Notes under the pieces: model-generated | Seen by the model: the letters and a program-made list of their open reading frames with translations, nothing else | Database searches by the model: none | Told to the model about the DNA's origin: nothing | Shown here: positions 1-6,046 of the stretch, piece by piece | Position numbering within the stretch: the stretch's first letter is position 1 | How the letters are laid out: each line of letters opens with the position of its first letter | Made by a program: the position numbers and the translations under genes | NCBI GenBank assembly: GCA_946886725.1 | Contig: CAMPJF010000059.1 | Span: 1 to 6,513, forward strand | DNA: 6,513 nucleotides | From: an uncultured Candidatus Saccharibacteria bacterium | Lineage (GTDB): Bacteria; Patescibacteria; Saccharimonadia; Saccharimonadales; UBA6022 | Direction: 5' to 3'

Positions 1-624
1 ATTATACATCTTGCTAGCCAGGCGCTTGTGTCGCTCCATGCGATCATGGTCGTTGTATACTTTCCAGATACGCTTTAGCCACATTGGAGCCTCGATAAGC
101 ATAAGGAAAGACAACACGAGCACCAAGAGTGTCGAAACGATAAGCGACAATAACGACCCTAGGCCGGTTAAAATATTCTGCCCAGCACGTGCAGCCCAAC
201 TAGTGGCGTTATCTTTAATTGAATTTACTGCTTGGTCAACTTGCGGCTGCAGATTATATTTTTCAACAAAGGCACCAAATCCTTGCGACTGCGCCGTTGC
301 GGTGTCGACGATACCGGGGATGGTTTCGGCAAATTTTACTGTTTGCTGTGTAATCGGCGGTACCACAAAAAAAGCAAACGCCGCTAAAAAGGCAACCACG
401 AGTATGTAGGCAATTGCCGTCCCGCCGACGCGACTTTTGCCAGGCAAATGCTTCGCCAAATAGCTAACCGGCGCATTTAAGGCAAGTGCAAGAAAGAAGG
501 CTACGCCAATTAATATTAGTGCCGTTCGTGCGCTATATATCGCCAAGATCGCAAACGCAAAGCCAATAACTACCAGCCAAAAGCGTACAAAGGTTCGTGT
601 GTCGATTTCAATTTTTACTTTCAT
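1..624 (-). CDS. AI-2E family transporter, N-terminal part (runs off left edge)
   Basis: This minus-strand reading frame is open from an ATG at 622-624 to base 1 without a stop, giving the first 208 residues of a longer protein. Hydrophobic segments lie at about residues 13-30, 33-52, 68-90 and 150-177. An amphipathic, more polar stretch (about 93-148) separates the third and fourth. This layout, with an early pair of helices ending in an Asn-Ala-Pro-Val turn (50-53), fits the N-terminal half of the AI-2E transporter family (PF01594; usually about 340-400 residues). Family members are polytopic inner-membrane proteins; a few are linked to autoinducer-2 export or Na+/H+ antiport, but most have unknown substrates, so no substrate is assigned. 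The start is supported by AGGAG (complement of 630-634) five bases before the ATG and by an extended -10 just upstream. The C-terminal half is outside the window. Confidence 0.85.
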   Translation of the reverse strand, partial: MKVKIEIDTRTFVRFWLVVIGFAFAILAIYSARTALILIGVAFFLALALNAPVSYLAKHLPGKSRVGGTAIAYILVVAFLAAFAFFVVPPITQQTVKFAETIPGIVDTATAQSQGFGAFVEKYNLQPQVDQAVNSIKDNATSWAARAGQNILTGLGSLLSLIVSTLLVLVLSFLMLIEAPMWLKRIWKVYNDHDRMERHKRLASKMYN

Positions 625-645
625 GAGTTCTCCTAATCTGCTCAT

Positions 646-654
646 AGTATAGCA
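646..654 (-). promoter_or_regulatory. Extended -10 promoter of the AI-2E family gene
   Basis: On the minus strand the bases read TGCTATACT, an extended -10 (TGn plus TATACT). The predicted transcription start near 639 leaves a leader of about 15 bases, just enough for the AGGAG ribosome binding site. No convincing -35 is present at 16-18 bases spacing (TATTCT at best), as is common with extended -10 promoters. The same nine bases occur before the FMN reductase gene on the other strand. Confidence 0.6.
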
Positions 655-717
655 GGATGGCTTGAAAAAGAATATTTTATCACCCCAGATGTAATTGAGG
701 TCATGATATGTTGAGGC

Positions 718-761
718 TATACGAAAAATAAATGCAGTATCTGATGCGCCTACTTCGTATA
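718..761. repeat. Inverted repeat TATACGAA / TTCGTATA between tgt and the AI-2E gene
   Basis: Eight-base arms at 718-725 and 754-761 are perfect reverse complements, separated by 28 bases. They lie directly downstream of the tgt stop codon on the transcribed strand. The arms are AT-rich and the loop is long, and no clean T-tract follows, so this is at best a weak 3'-end structure for the tgt transcript. The rest of the 625-768 gap holds the AI-2E promoter and no supported gene. Confidence 0.3.
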
Positions 762-768
762 CAATCCG

Positions 769-1974
769 TTATTTTTTGCCGTAGTATTTAGCAAGGAAGG
801 CTTCTTTGAACGAATAAAAGCTACCGTCCGCGATACTTGCGCGAATGTCGTCAACCAGCTTAATAATAAAACGCTCATTATGTATCGTCGCCAATGTATT
901 AGAGAGCAGCTCATCACCCTTGAATAAGTGGTGAAGATACGCAGAGGTAAAATTTTGACACGTGTAGCAGTCACAATCGGCGTCAAATGGCGTAAAATCT
1001 TCACGATATTTAGCATTCGTAATATTTTTACGTCCATGCTGCGTATATAATGCACCGTTACGGCCAACGCGAGCAGGCGAGACGCAGTCGAAGGTATCAG
1101 CGCCGTTTTCAATGCAGGCAAAGATATCATCAGGTTCGCTAATGCCTAACATGTGACGCGGCTTGTCCTCTGGTAATTCCTCGCACATCCAGCTAACGAT
1201 TTCGCCAATATTCTTTTTCGCCAGGGCACCACCCAAACCGAAGCCGTCAAAATCCATCGCCCCCAAAAAACGCGAACATTCACGGCGTAAATCTTCATAA
1301 TTTGCACCTTGCACCACACCAAACAGCGCCTGAGGCGGACGATGTGAACGCTCTTTATTTAAGCGTTTGTGTTCTGCCAAGCTACGCACCGCCCATGGAT
1401 GCGTCCGCTCTTTTAGTGACTCGACCTGATATTCGTATGAATCATGCAGTGTCGTCAGCTCATCAAACGCAAATGTAATATCAGCCCCGATCTGGTGCTG
1501 GATTTGCATTGATATTTCCGGCGTAAAGCGATGGCGACTACCATCTAGGTGCGACTTAAACGTCACGCCCTCATTATCAATCCAAGCCAAGCGTTCTTTT
1601 TTCGTCAAAGGCTTTTCAACGGCCGTACCATCCATATCAATCACTTTTTTAAACCCGACGCCAAGCGACATAACCTGGAATCCACCACTATCAGTAAAGG
1701 TTGGCTTGCTCCAGTTCATAAAGGCATTCAGCCCGCCAGCTTGATCCAAAATACCCGAGCCTGGACGCAAGTACAGATGATACGCGTTCGCCAACACCGC
1801 CTGCGCACCGACAGCCTCTAGCTGTTCGGGTGTAAGCGATTTTAAAGTCGCCTTCGTTCCGACCGGGATAAAAGCTGGCGTCTCGATGTCACCATGCGGC
1901 GTACTGATCGTTCCCGTGCGCGCCAGCGCATCGTCCAAACGGGTGTGAATTTGAAATGTCAGTGCATCACTCAT
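769..1974 (-). CDS. tgt: tRNA-guanine transglycosylase (queuosine tRNA modification)
   Basis: A complete 401-residue TGT (PF01702). It exchanges guanine 34 in the GUN anticodons of tRNA Asp, Asn, His and Tyr for a 7-deazaguanine base, acting in the cytoplasm as a homodimer. The general acid/base Asp lies in DSGGFQ (D95), the nucleophile in TFDC (D296), and FDE (170-172) holds a base-contacting Asp. The zinc site is C334, C336, C339 and H365, with exactly the spacing of the Zymomonas enzyme (318, 320, 323, 349). The protein is about 26 residues longer than E. coli TGT; part of the excess is an insertion around 105-128 after the DSGGFQ loop. Pocket residues differ from preQ1-specific enzymes: the Cys after FDE is Leu173, and the GGLAVG loop reads GGALAKK (248-254). 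The ATG is preceded by AGG directly abutting it, so the ribosome binding site is poor; no in-frame alternative is better. It is divergent from the FMN reductase gene. Stop is TAA. Confidence 0.95.
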   Translation of the reverse strand: MSDALTFQIHTRLDDALARTGTISTPHGDIETPAFIPVGTKATLKSLTPEQLEAVGAQAVLANAYHLYLRPGSGILDQAGGLNAFMNWSKPTFTDSGGFQVMSLGVGFKKVIDMDGTAVEKPLTKKERLAWIDNEGVTFKSHLDGSRHRFTPEISMQIQHQIGADITFAFDELTTLHDSYEYQVESLKERTHPWAVRSLAEHKRLNKERSHRPPQALFGVVQGANYEDLRRECSRFLGAMDFDGFGLGGALAKKNIGEIVSWMCEELPEDKPRHMLGISEPDDIFACIENGADTFDCVSPARVGRNGALYTQHGRKNITNAKYREDFTPFDADCDCYTCQNFTSAYLHHLFKGDELLSNTLATIHNERFIIKLVDDIRASIADGSFYSFKEAFLAKYYGKK

Positions 1975-2007
1975 CCTACTAGCGTACCATATCTGCCTCT
2001 GTTGGAA

Positions 2008-2013
2008 ACTATA
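2008..2013 (-). promoter_or_regulatory. Possible -10 of tgt
   Basis: The minus strand reads TATAGT here, which would start transcription near 2001 and give tgt a leader of about 27 bases. No good -35 stands at 16-18 bases. TATGGT (complement of 1986-1991) is an alternative -10 that would leave a leader of only about five bases. The choice between them is unresolved. Confidence 0.3.
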
Positions 2014-2021
2014 GTGCTATA
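2010..2021. repeat. Dyad TATAG-TG-CTATA in the divergent control region
   Basis: Five-base arms flank a two-base centre. The dyad overlaps the -10 of the FMN reductase promoter (2018-2023) and the candidate -10 of tgt (2008-2013). It could be an operator, or merely the result of two -10-like hexamers facing away from each other in a compact intergenic space. Confidence 0.35.
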
Positions 2022-2023
2022 CT
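2015..2023 (+). promoter_or_regulatory. Extended -10 promoter of the FMN reductase gene
   Basis: TGCTATACT is identical to the element before the AI-2E gene. Transcription should begin near 2030. That lies at or after the upstream in-frame ATG at 2027, which argues against 2027 as the start codon and favours 2054. No strong -35 is visible. Confidence 0.6.
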
Positions 2024-2041
2024 AAAATGAATAAATTTCAC

Positions 2042-2049
2042 GAGGGAAG
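2042..2049 (+). promoter_or_regulatory. Ribosome binding site that decides the FMN reductase start
   Basis: GAGGGAAG lies four bases before the ATG at 2054 (about seven from the GGG core). The in-frame ATG at 2027 has no such sequence and sits three bases after the -10. Confidence 0.65.
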
Positions 2050-2053
2050 TCGA

Positions 2054-2614
2054 ATGAATACACCGCTCACCATCGCCGTCGTCGCTGGAACAACCCGCGA
2101 ACAGCGACTGTCTATCAACGCAGCAAAATACATCGCATCATACAGCCGCCAACTACCAAACGTAGAAATTATCCTGGTCGATCCGATGGATTTTCAATTT
2201 GACGGTGACGGCAACGATCCTGAAGGCAAAGACCCTCGCTATACCGACATCACCGCGCGCGCCGATGCATTTTTCATCGTCACCCCTGAATACAACCATA
2301 GTTTTCCGGGCAGCCTTAAGCGCATGCTCGATAGCGAACTAGCAAATTATAACCACAAGCCGGTAGCAATCGCTGGCGTCAGCAACGGCAACTGGGGTGG
2401 AGTACGTGCCGTCGAACAGTTATGTCTTGCTATTCGTGAGCTTGGCCTTGTTGTCATGAGTTGGGATGTATACTTCCCCTACGTACAAAAAATCTTCAAA
2501 GACGACGGATCGATGAATGCCGAGTTTACTGAACGCTACGAAAAACAACTTAGCAAATTATTAAGCGAACTAGTCTGGTTTGCTGAAGTATTAAAAGAAA
2601 AGCGCGAACAATAG
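2054..2614 (+). CDS. NAD(P)H-dependent FMN reductase family oxidoreductase
   Basis: A 186-residue soluble protein of the flavodoxin-like NADPH-dependent FMN reductase family (PF03358). Members use NAD(P)H to reduce FMN, quinones, azo compounds or metals; the substrate cannot be told from sequence. The first beta strand (about 5-11) leads into a phosphate-binding loop AGTTREQRLS (11-20) that should hold the FMN phosphate. The family signature TPEYNHSFPGSLKRMLD (77-93) contacts the flavin ring. A third flavin-side loop, GVSNGNWGG, lies at 108-116, and a helical tail rich in Lys and Glu closes the protein. Length is normal for the family (about 170-200). The start at 2054 is chosen over 2027 because of its GAGGGAAG site and because 2027 falls within the promoter's start region. 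It is divergent from tgt and followed after 79 bases by an unknown gene. No clear terminator separates them. Stop is TAG. Confidence 0.9.
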   Translation: MNTPLTIAVVAGTTREQRLSINAAKYIASYSRQLPNVEIILVDPMDFQFDGDGNDPEGKDPRYTDITARADAFFIVTPEYNHSFPGSLKRMLDSELANYNHKPVAIAGVSNGNWGGVRAVEQLCLAIRELGLVVMSWDVYFPYVQKIFKDDGSMNAEFTERYEKQLSKLLSELVWFAEVLKEKREQ

Positions 2615-2644
2615 TTCTTGTAAGCACGCCAGTTATGCTATATA
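2615..2644 (+). promoter_or_regulatory. Likely promoter of the unknown gene, overlapped by a small dyad
   Basis: TTCTTG (2615-2620) and TATATA (2639-2644, preceded by TGC) are spaced by 18 bases and resemble a sigma-70 promoter with an extended -10. A dyad, AGTTAT-gctat-ATAACT (2631-2647), straddles the -10 and might be an operator. The predicted leader is about 40 bases. The hairpin is too short and T-poor to end the preceding FMN reductase transcript. Confidence 0.45.
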
Positions 2645-2676
2645 ACTAAAGCATGACCGTAATCGCTTGTTGCTTC

Positions 2677-2683
2677 GAGGTGA
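2677..2683 (+). promoter_or_regulatory. Ribosome binding site of the unknown gene
   Basis: GAGGTGA pairs with seven consecutive bases of the 16S anti-Shine-Dalgarno sequence. It is ten bases from the ATG at 2694, slightly longer than usual. The in-frame TTG at 2667 lies upstream of this site and so cannot use it. Confidence 0.6.
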
Positions 2684-2693
2684 AAGATTAATT

Positions 2694-3377
2694 ATGAGCA
2701 TGGAGTTGCTTGCCTCAGATAAACTAGCATCTCCTTGGCTCCCACCTCAAGAAATGTGGCTGCACGACCCAGCCAAAGACGGCTATCTTGAAACACCGAC
2801 CGTCAAATCTCGGCTCGTTGATCTCGACAAGCTTGTTACACTCGTAAAGGGGACTGTCAGCCCTCAATTCTCGTGGGAATCACCATTCAATGACGTACAT
2901 CATTTGCAGTGGTATGGACGCAACTATCCAGTAACGAACGGTGATGATGGCATAGTTAATATGCACGAGTTCCGTGAATTAATAAATCGTAAAGCATTCA
3001 TCTCGCGCGTGTTCCATAACAGAACACATCAGGTGACTTTGCCACCGCCCATTCCATCTGACGAAGTCATGCTTCACAGTATTAACGCAGAACGGACCGC
3101 TTTACAACTGTACCGTACCGCCCGCTTAGCAACACGATTAACGAGAATGCCACACATCCCAGAGAAAAAACTCATTCAACGACTGAACGAAGAGTACGAA
3201 AACTACACACTTTATGTCGAAAATGCGCGTGAAGTGCCGAAGGAATTCAGTCTTCTTGCGATTGAGGATGTTGAGGCGCGTGATGTTGATGAGATGCTTT
3301 TAATTAACAAGCGTCTTGGCAAATTGGCACTTGATACGATCCCCGTCAGACATCGACAAATCCTGCACGCGGCGTAG
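2694..3377 (+). CDS. Conserved-looking protein of unknown function
   Basis: I do not recognise this 227-residue protein. No signal peptide or membrane span is visible, so it should be cytoplasmic. The N-terminal half (1-110) is mixed and rich in aromatic residues and His, with DVHHLQWYGRNYP at about 66-78. In the middle lie an Arg-rich turn with HNRTH (about 108-112) and a proline run, TLPPPIPSDEVM, at about 115-126. From about 127 to the end it looks mainly alpha-helical and charged, with Ala/Arg/Leu-rich helices, Glu-rich stretches and a basic C-terminus. The two-part layout with a proline hinge could suit a small nucleic-acid or protein-binding adaptor, but no family motif supports a role. 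Start is the ATG at 2694, from the GAGGTGA site; an in-frame ATG at 2700 is possible. The stop codon TAG abuts the yajQ -10 element directly, so the -35 of yajQ lies inside this gene. Confidence 0.75.
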   Translation: MSMELLASDKLASPWLPPQEMWLHDPAKDGYLETPTVKSRLVDLDKLVTLVKGTVSPQFSWESPFNDVHHLQWYGRNYPVTNGDDGIVNMHEFRELINRKAFISRVFHNRTHQVTLPPPIPSDEVMLHSINAERTALQLYRTARLATRLTRMPHIPEKKLIQRLNEEYENYTLYVENAREVPKEFSLLAIEDVEARDVDEMLLINKRLGKLALDTIPVRHRQILHAA

Positions 3378-3383
3378 TATACT
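3353..3383 (+). promoter_or_regulatory. yajQ promoter with leaderless geometry
   Basis: The -10 TATACT (3378-3383) directly follows the stop codon of the preceding gene and is separated from the yajQ ATG by exactly six bases, so transcription should start at or next to the A of ATG. A TCGACA hexamer at 3353-3358 is a possible -35, though its 19-base spacing is long. TAGTATACTA (3375-3384) is a perfect palindrome and presents TATACT on both strands. Confidence 0.55.
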
Positions 3384-3389
3384 AAATAT

Positions 3390-3884
3390 ATGGCAACATT
3401 TTCTTTTGATATAGTTTCAGATTTCGACAAGGCAGAGATGAACAACGTCTTTGCGGGTACCGAGCGCGAGATAGGCACTCGATATGATTTTAAAGGCACC
3501 CCGGCTGGCATCGAATGGCTCGATGATAAAAAGGGTTTTAAGATTACTGGCGCAGGGGAGTGGCAATGTGATGCCGTTCTAGATATCGTTCGCAAAAAAT
3601 TAGCAACACGCGAACAAAGCTCGAAGGTTTTAGATTTAACAAAAACGCCCATCGAATCAAACTTAAAGACAACATGGGAAATTCCATTCAAACAAGGATT
3701 GTCACAAGACGACGCCAAAAAGATCACCAAACAGCTTCGTGAAGAAGCGCCAAAAGTAAAAACGCAAATTCAAGGCGATATGGTACGTGTTACTAGCGGT
3801 AGTAAAAATGATCTGCAAGATGTCATAGCTTTGCTGCGCAACACCGATTACGAATTTCCATTACAATTTATTAACTACCGCTAA
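3390..3884 (+). CDS. yajQ: YajQ family nucleotide-binding protein
   Basis: A 164-residue member of the YajQ/UPF0234 family (PF04461), the same length as E. coli YajQ (163). The family folds as two ferredoxin-like domains and binds nucleotides and RNA. In Xanthomonas and Pseudomonas members bind cyclic di-GMP and act with a transcription factor. Hallmarks seen here are the N-terminal FSFDIVSDFD (4-13), the block REIGTRYDFKGT (26-37), the linker LKTTWEIPFKQGLSQDDAKKITK (about 92-114), the RNA/nucleotide-side IQGDMVRVTSGSKNDLQ (127-143) and the closing LQFINYR (158-164). No Shine-Dalgarno sequence precedes the ATG. The -10 lies six bases upstream, so translation probably begins on a leaderless mRNA. 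The gene is followed after 14 bases by the ABC ATPase gene, with no terminator, so the two are likely co-transcribed. Stop is TAA. Confidence 0.95.
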   Translation: MATFSFDIVSDFDKAEMNNVFAGTEREIGTRYDFKGTPAGIEWLDDKKGFKITGAGEWQCDAVLDIVRKKLATREQSSKVLDLTKTPIESNLKTTWEIPFKQGLSQDDAKKITKQLREEAPKVKTQIQGDMVRVTSGSKNDLQDVIALLRNTDYEFPLQFINYR

Positions 3885-3898
3885 CAGAGAGATTATTC

Positions 3899-4645
3899 AT
3901 GCCCACCTCACCTGCAATCGTAACGATAGACCATTTCCATATGGAGTTCGGTAGTGAGACCATCATCAACGATCTTAGCTTCGACATAAAACGCGGTGAA
4001 ACATTCGGACTTCTGGGCTCGAACGGTTCAGGAAAAACGACGATTATCCGCGCCCTCCTCGGCATTTATCAACCTACATCTGGCAATCTGCTGATCGATA
4101 ACAAAGAATACGCCGTTAATAGCGGCATTAAACTGAGTTATTTGCCAGAAGAACGCGGCTTGTATAAAAAAGAATCGGTCATGACCGTCATGACCTATTT
4201 TGGGCAACTGAAGGGATTGACGAAGCATGATGCGATTAAATGGTCAATGAATTACCTCGAACGTGTCGGACTGGCGGACAAAGCAAAGACACGACTCGAC
4301 AAACTCTCAGGTGGTCAGCAGCAAAAAATTCAATTAGGGGTAACTATCATGAACGATCCCGAACTCTTAATCTTGGATGAACCGACGAAAGGCTTCGACC
4401 CAATTAACCGCCGATTACTAATGAACATTATCGAAGAGCATCAGCAGTCAGGCGCGACGGTTATATTTGTTACGCACCAAATGGAGGAAGTAGAAAGACT
4501 TTGCGATCGCATTATTTTATTAAAAAACGGTGAAGCAAGCGCATACGGAACGATCGAAGACGTCAAAAAGAAATTTAACGGAGCATCGCTTGATGATATC
4601 TTCTTGCGCATCTATGGGGATGCCGATGCAAAGGATGAGGAGTAG
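3899..4645 (+). CDS. ABC transporter ATP-binding protein (NatA/YhaQ type)
   Basis: A 248-residue cytoplasmic ATPase that should power the permease encoded next. Walker A is GSNGSGKTT (40-48), the ABC signature LSGGQ is at 136-140, Walker B with the catalytic Glu is LLILDE (156-161), the D-loop is GFDP (165-168), and the switch His is H193. The Q-loop region reads YLPEERGLYK (81-90), with Glu where most ABC proteins have Gln; I recall this as typical of the NatA/YhaQ group rather than a defect. A short C-terminal extension (about 215-248), resembling the DUF4162-type tail, ends in acidic residues. Substrates of this group include Na+, drugs and peptides and cannot be chosen here. A weak GAGAG (3887-3891) lies seven bases before the ATG. 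The stop is two bases before the permease start, and the permease's binding site GAGGAG (4637-4642) lies inside this gene, which suggests translational coupling. Confidence 0.93.
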   Translation: MPTSPAIVTIDHFHMEFGSETIINDLSFDIKRGETFGLLGSNGSGKTTIIRALLGIYQPTSGNLLIDNKEYAVNSGIKLSYLPEERGLYKKESVMTVMTYFGQLKGLTKHDAIKWSMNYLERVGLADKAKTRLDKLSGGQQQKIQLGVTIMNDPELLILDEPTKGFDPINRRLLMNIIEEHQQSGATVIFVTHQMEEVERLCDRIILLKNGEASAYGTIEDVKKKFNGASLDDIFLRIYGDADAKDEE

Positions 4646-4647
4646 AT

Positions 4648-5871
4648 ATGCATAATCTGAAAACAGTATTTACCTTTGAAGTCATGCGCACGCTGCAAAA
4701 AAAATCATTCTGGCTGACAGCCCTGTCATTTCCGGTCGTCATCACACTTGTCTTTGCCGTTATCTTCTTCTCAAACCAAGCAACCGAACAAGCATCACTC
4801 GATACGAAAAACCAAAAATTCTCTTTGGCCGTTACCGACAGTGCGCAGCTGATCAACCCATCGCTACTTGATGAGATTAAAGCAAAAAAAATCCAGTCGA
4901 AAGATGAGGGAATCGCCGCCGTCAAGTCGGGTAGCATCGATGCGTATTTTTACTATCCGTCAGACGTAAGCACGCAAAAAGTCGAAGTATACGCCAAAGA
5001 TGTTGGCCTCTTTGACAATAACCGCTATCGTGGCATGGCAGAAGCGTTAATCCAACAATCTGCTATTGCTAACGTCGATTCGCAAACCTTATCGATTCTT
5101 CAAAATAAGGTGAATTATGATTCAACAACGTACAAGAATGGCTCTGAATATGATGGCTTCAAGCAACTCATCGCGCCTGGCGCCTTCTTAGTTCTATTCT
5201 ATATTCTGATTGCAATGTTTGGCAGCCAAATGCTAACCAGCACAACCGAAGAAAAGGAAAATCGAGTCATAGAAATGATTTTAACGACAATTAAAGCACG
5301 GACGTTAATTATAGGAAAGATTCTTTCATTAATCGTATTGGCATTCATCCAAATCATCGTCATTATTATACCGACGCTGCTGATATACCTGCTATACGGC
5401 AGTGAGCTTTCGCTTCCAAATATCGATCTGACAAACCTGCCACTTGATCCGCTTCGCATAGGAATAGGTGCAGCGATTTTTGCAAGCAGCTTTTTACTTT
5501 TCACAGGTCTGCTCGTCGCTATCGGAGCCGCTATGCCAACGGCTAAAGAGGCTAGTGGTTTTTTCGGTGTCATTATGATGTTTATATTTGGTCCTTTATA
5601 CGCGTTTTCACTATTCATTTCCGCGCCGCAGTCATCGATTGTCACTTTCCTGAGTTTCTTCCCATTGACGGCGCCGATTCCCCTCATGCTCCGTAATGCC
5701 GTCGGAAACTTAAGTATAGCCGAAGCCTTAATTGGCATCGTTGCTTTGTCAGTTAGTGCAACAATCGTCATGATCATAGCGATTCGACTGTTCCGCTACG
5801 GCGCGTTGGAATATTCGAAGCGCCTTTCATTTAAGTCATTTTTCGCGGCCAAAAAAAATACGCCGCGTTAG
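4648..5871 (+). CDS. ABC-2 family transporter permease (NatB/YhaP type)
   Basis: A 407-residue membrane permease of the ABC-2 type (PF12698), partner of the ATPase just upstream. One N-terminal span (about 21-43) is followed by a large extracytoplasmic domain (about 44-172). A cluster of five to six further spans follows at about 173-195, 223-250, 272-296, 304-325, 331-350 and 356-381, then a basic cytoplasmic tail. The cytoplasmic motif TEEKENRVIEMIL (200-212) between the second and third spans is the familiar NatB/YhaP coupling element. Such pairs are exporters, with a likely stoichiometry of two ATPases and two permeases. GAGGAG lies five bases before the ATG. The gene ends inside the loop of a strong hairpin, with TAG at 5869-5871. 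No trace of truncation is visible. Confidence 0.92.
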   Translation: MHNLKTVFTFEVMRTLQKKSFWLTALSFPVVITLVFAVIFFSNQATEQASLDTKNQKFSLAVTDSAQLINPSLLDEIKAKKIQSKDEGIAAVKSGSIDAYFYYPSDVSTQKVEVYAKDVGLFDNNRYRGMAEALIQQSAIANVDSQTLSILQNKVNYDSTTYKNGSEYDGFKQLIAPGAFLVLFYILIAMFGSQMLTSTTEEKENRVIEMILTTIKARTLIIGKILSLIVLAFIQIIVIIIPTLLIYLLYGSELSLPNIDLTNLPLDPLRIGIGAAIFASSFLLFTGLLVAIGAAMPTAKEASGFFGVIMMFIFGPLYAFSLFISAPQSSIVTFLSFFPLTAPIPLMLRNAVGNLSIAEALIGIVALSVSATIVMIIAIRLFRYGALEYSKRLSFKSFFAAKKNTPR

Positions 5872-5884
5872 TAGCGGCGTATTT
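5851..5884. terminator. Shared hairpin terminator for convergent genes
   Basis: Arms at 5856-5866 and 5874-5884 pair over 11 bases (core ACGCCGC/GCGGCGT) with a seven-base loop GTTAGTA that contains the natB stop codon. Eight A residues (5851-5858) precede the stem on the plus strand, so on the minus strand a run of eight U follows it, a textbook intrinsic terminator for the small membrane protein gene. For natB the stem is followed by only TTT (itself part of the stem), so termination there may be weaker. Confidence 0.85.
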
Positions 5885-5899
5885 ACGCGAAGGAGATCA

Positions 5900-6040
5900 C
5901 TAATTATAGTATGCGATAACTCCAAACATAGTGAGGACAACAGCCGCCGCAGATGCAACAGCAAGTCCCATTCTATTTGGGTAATAGTCAACCTTTGCAG
6001 CCGCTTTCTTTGATGTAGGTTTTGAAGATTTTTTTACCAT
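5900..6040 (-). CDS. Small single-span membrane protein (46 residues)
   Basis: The protein begins MVKKSSKPTSKKAAAKV, a highly basic N-terminus, followed by DYYPNR and one hydrophobic span at about residues 24-43, rich in Ala and Val, ending IAYYN. The positive-inside rule predicts a cytoplasmic N-terminus and an outward C-terminus of only a few residues. I do not recognise a family. Reality is supported by a well-placed promoter at one end and an intrinsic terminator with a U-run at the other. The start chosen is the ATG at 6040, six bases after a TACACT -10, giving a leaderless message. The in-frame ATG at 6046 lies within this spacer, and longer starts (GTG at 6094, TTG near 6088) would place the promoter inside the gene. 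It is divergent from the HxlR regulator. Possible roles include a transporter accessory or a membrane-stress peptide; nothing seen decides this. Confidence 0.65.
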   Translation of the reverse strand: MVKKSSKPTSKKAAAKVDYYPNRMGLAVASAAAVVLTMFGVIAYYN

Positions 6041-6046
6041 AAGCAT

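Noticed and set aside
81..90. Loss of the conserved Q-loop Gln in the ABC ATPase (residues 81-90 of the protein at 3899-4645) as a sign of inactivity
   Set aside because: YLPEERGLY is, as I recall, the normal form in the NatA/YhaQ group, and Walker A, signature, Walker B and switch His are all intact. The coordinates given here are residue numbers.
11..409. Plus-strand ORF of 132 codons opposite the AI-2E gene
   Set aside because: It is the antisense shadow of a membrane protein frame, with no hydrophobic pattern, motif or ribosome binding site of its own. Other long antisense frames opposite tgt, yajQ, and the ABC genes were dropped for the same reason.
640..702. A 20-codon minus-strand ORF starting at ATG near 702
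   Set aside because: No ribosome binding site, and it runs through the AI-2E promoter; it most likely arises by chance.
695..789. Plus-strand promoter-like TTGAGG-N17-TATACG with a 19-codon ORF (732-791) running antisense into the tgt 3' end
   Set aside because: The -10 matches poorly, there is no ribosome binding site, and the short ORF overlaps tgt. An antisense RNA is possible but nothing beyond the spaced hexamers supports it.
2027..2053. Upstream in-frame ATG as the start of the FMN reductase gene
   Set aside because: It lies three bases after the -10 hexamer, at or before the expected transcription start, and lacks a ribosome binding site. The ATG at 2054 has GAGGGAAG and gives a family-typical N-terminus.
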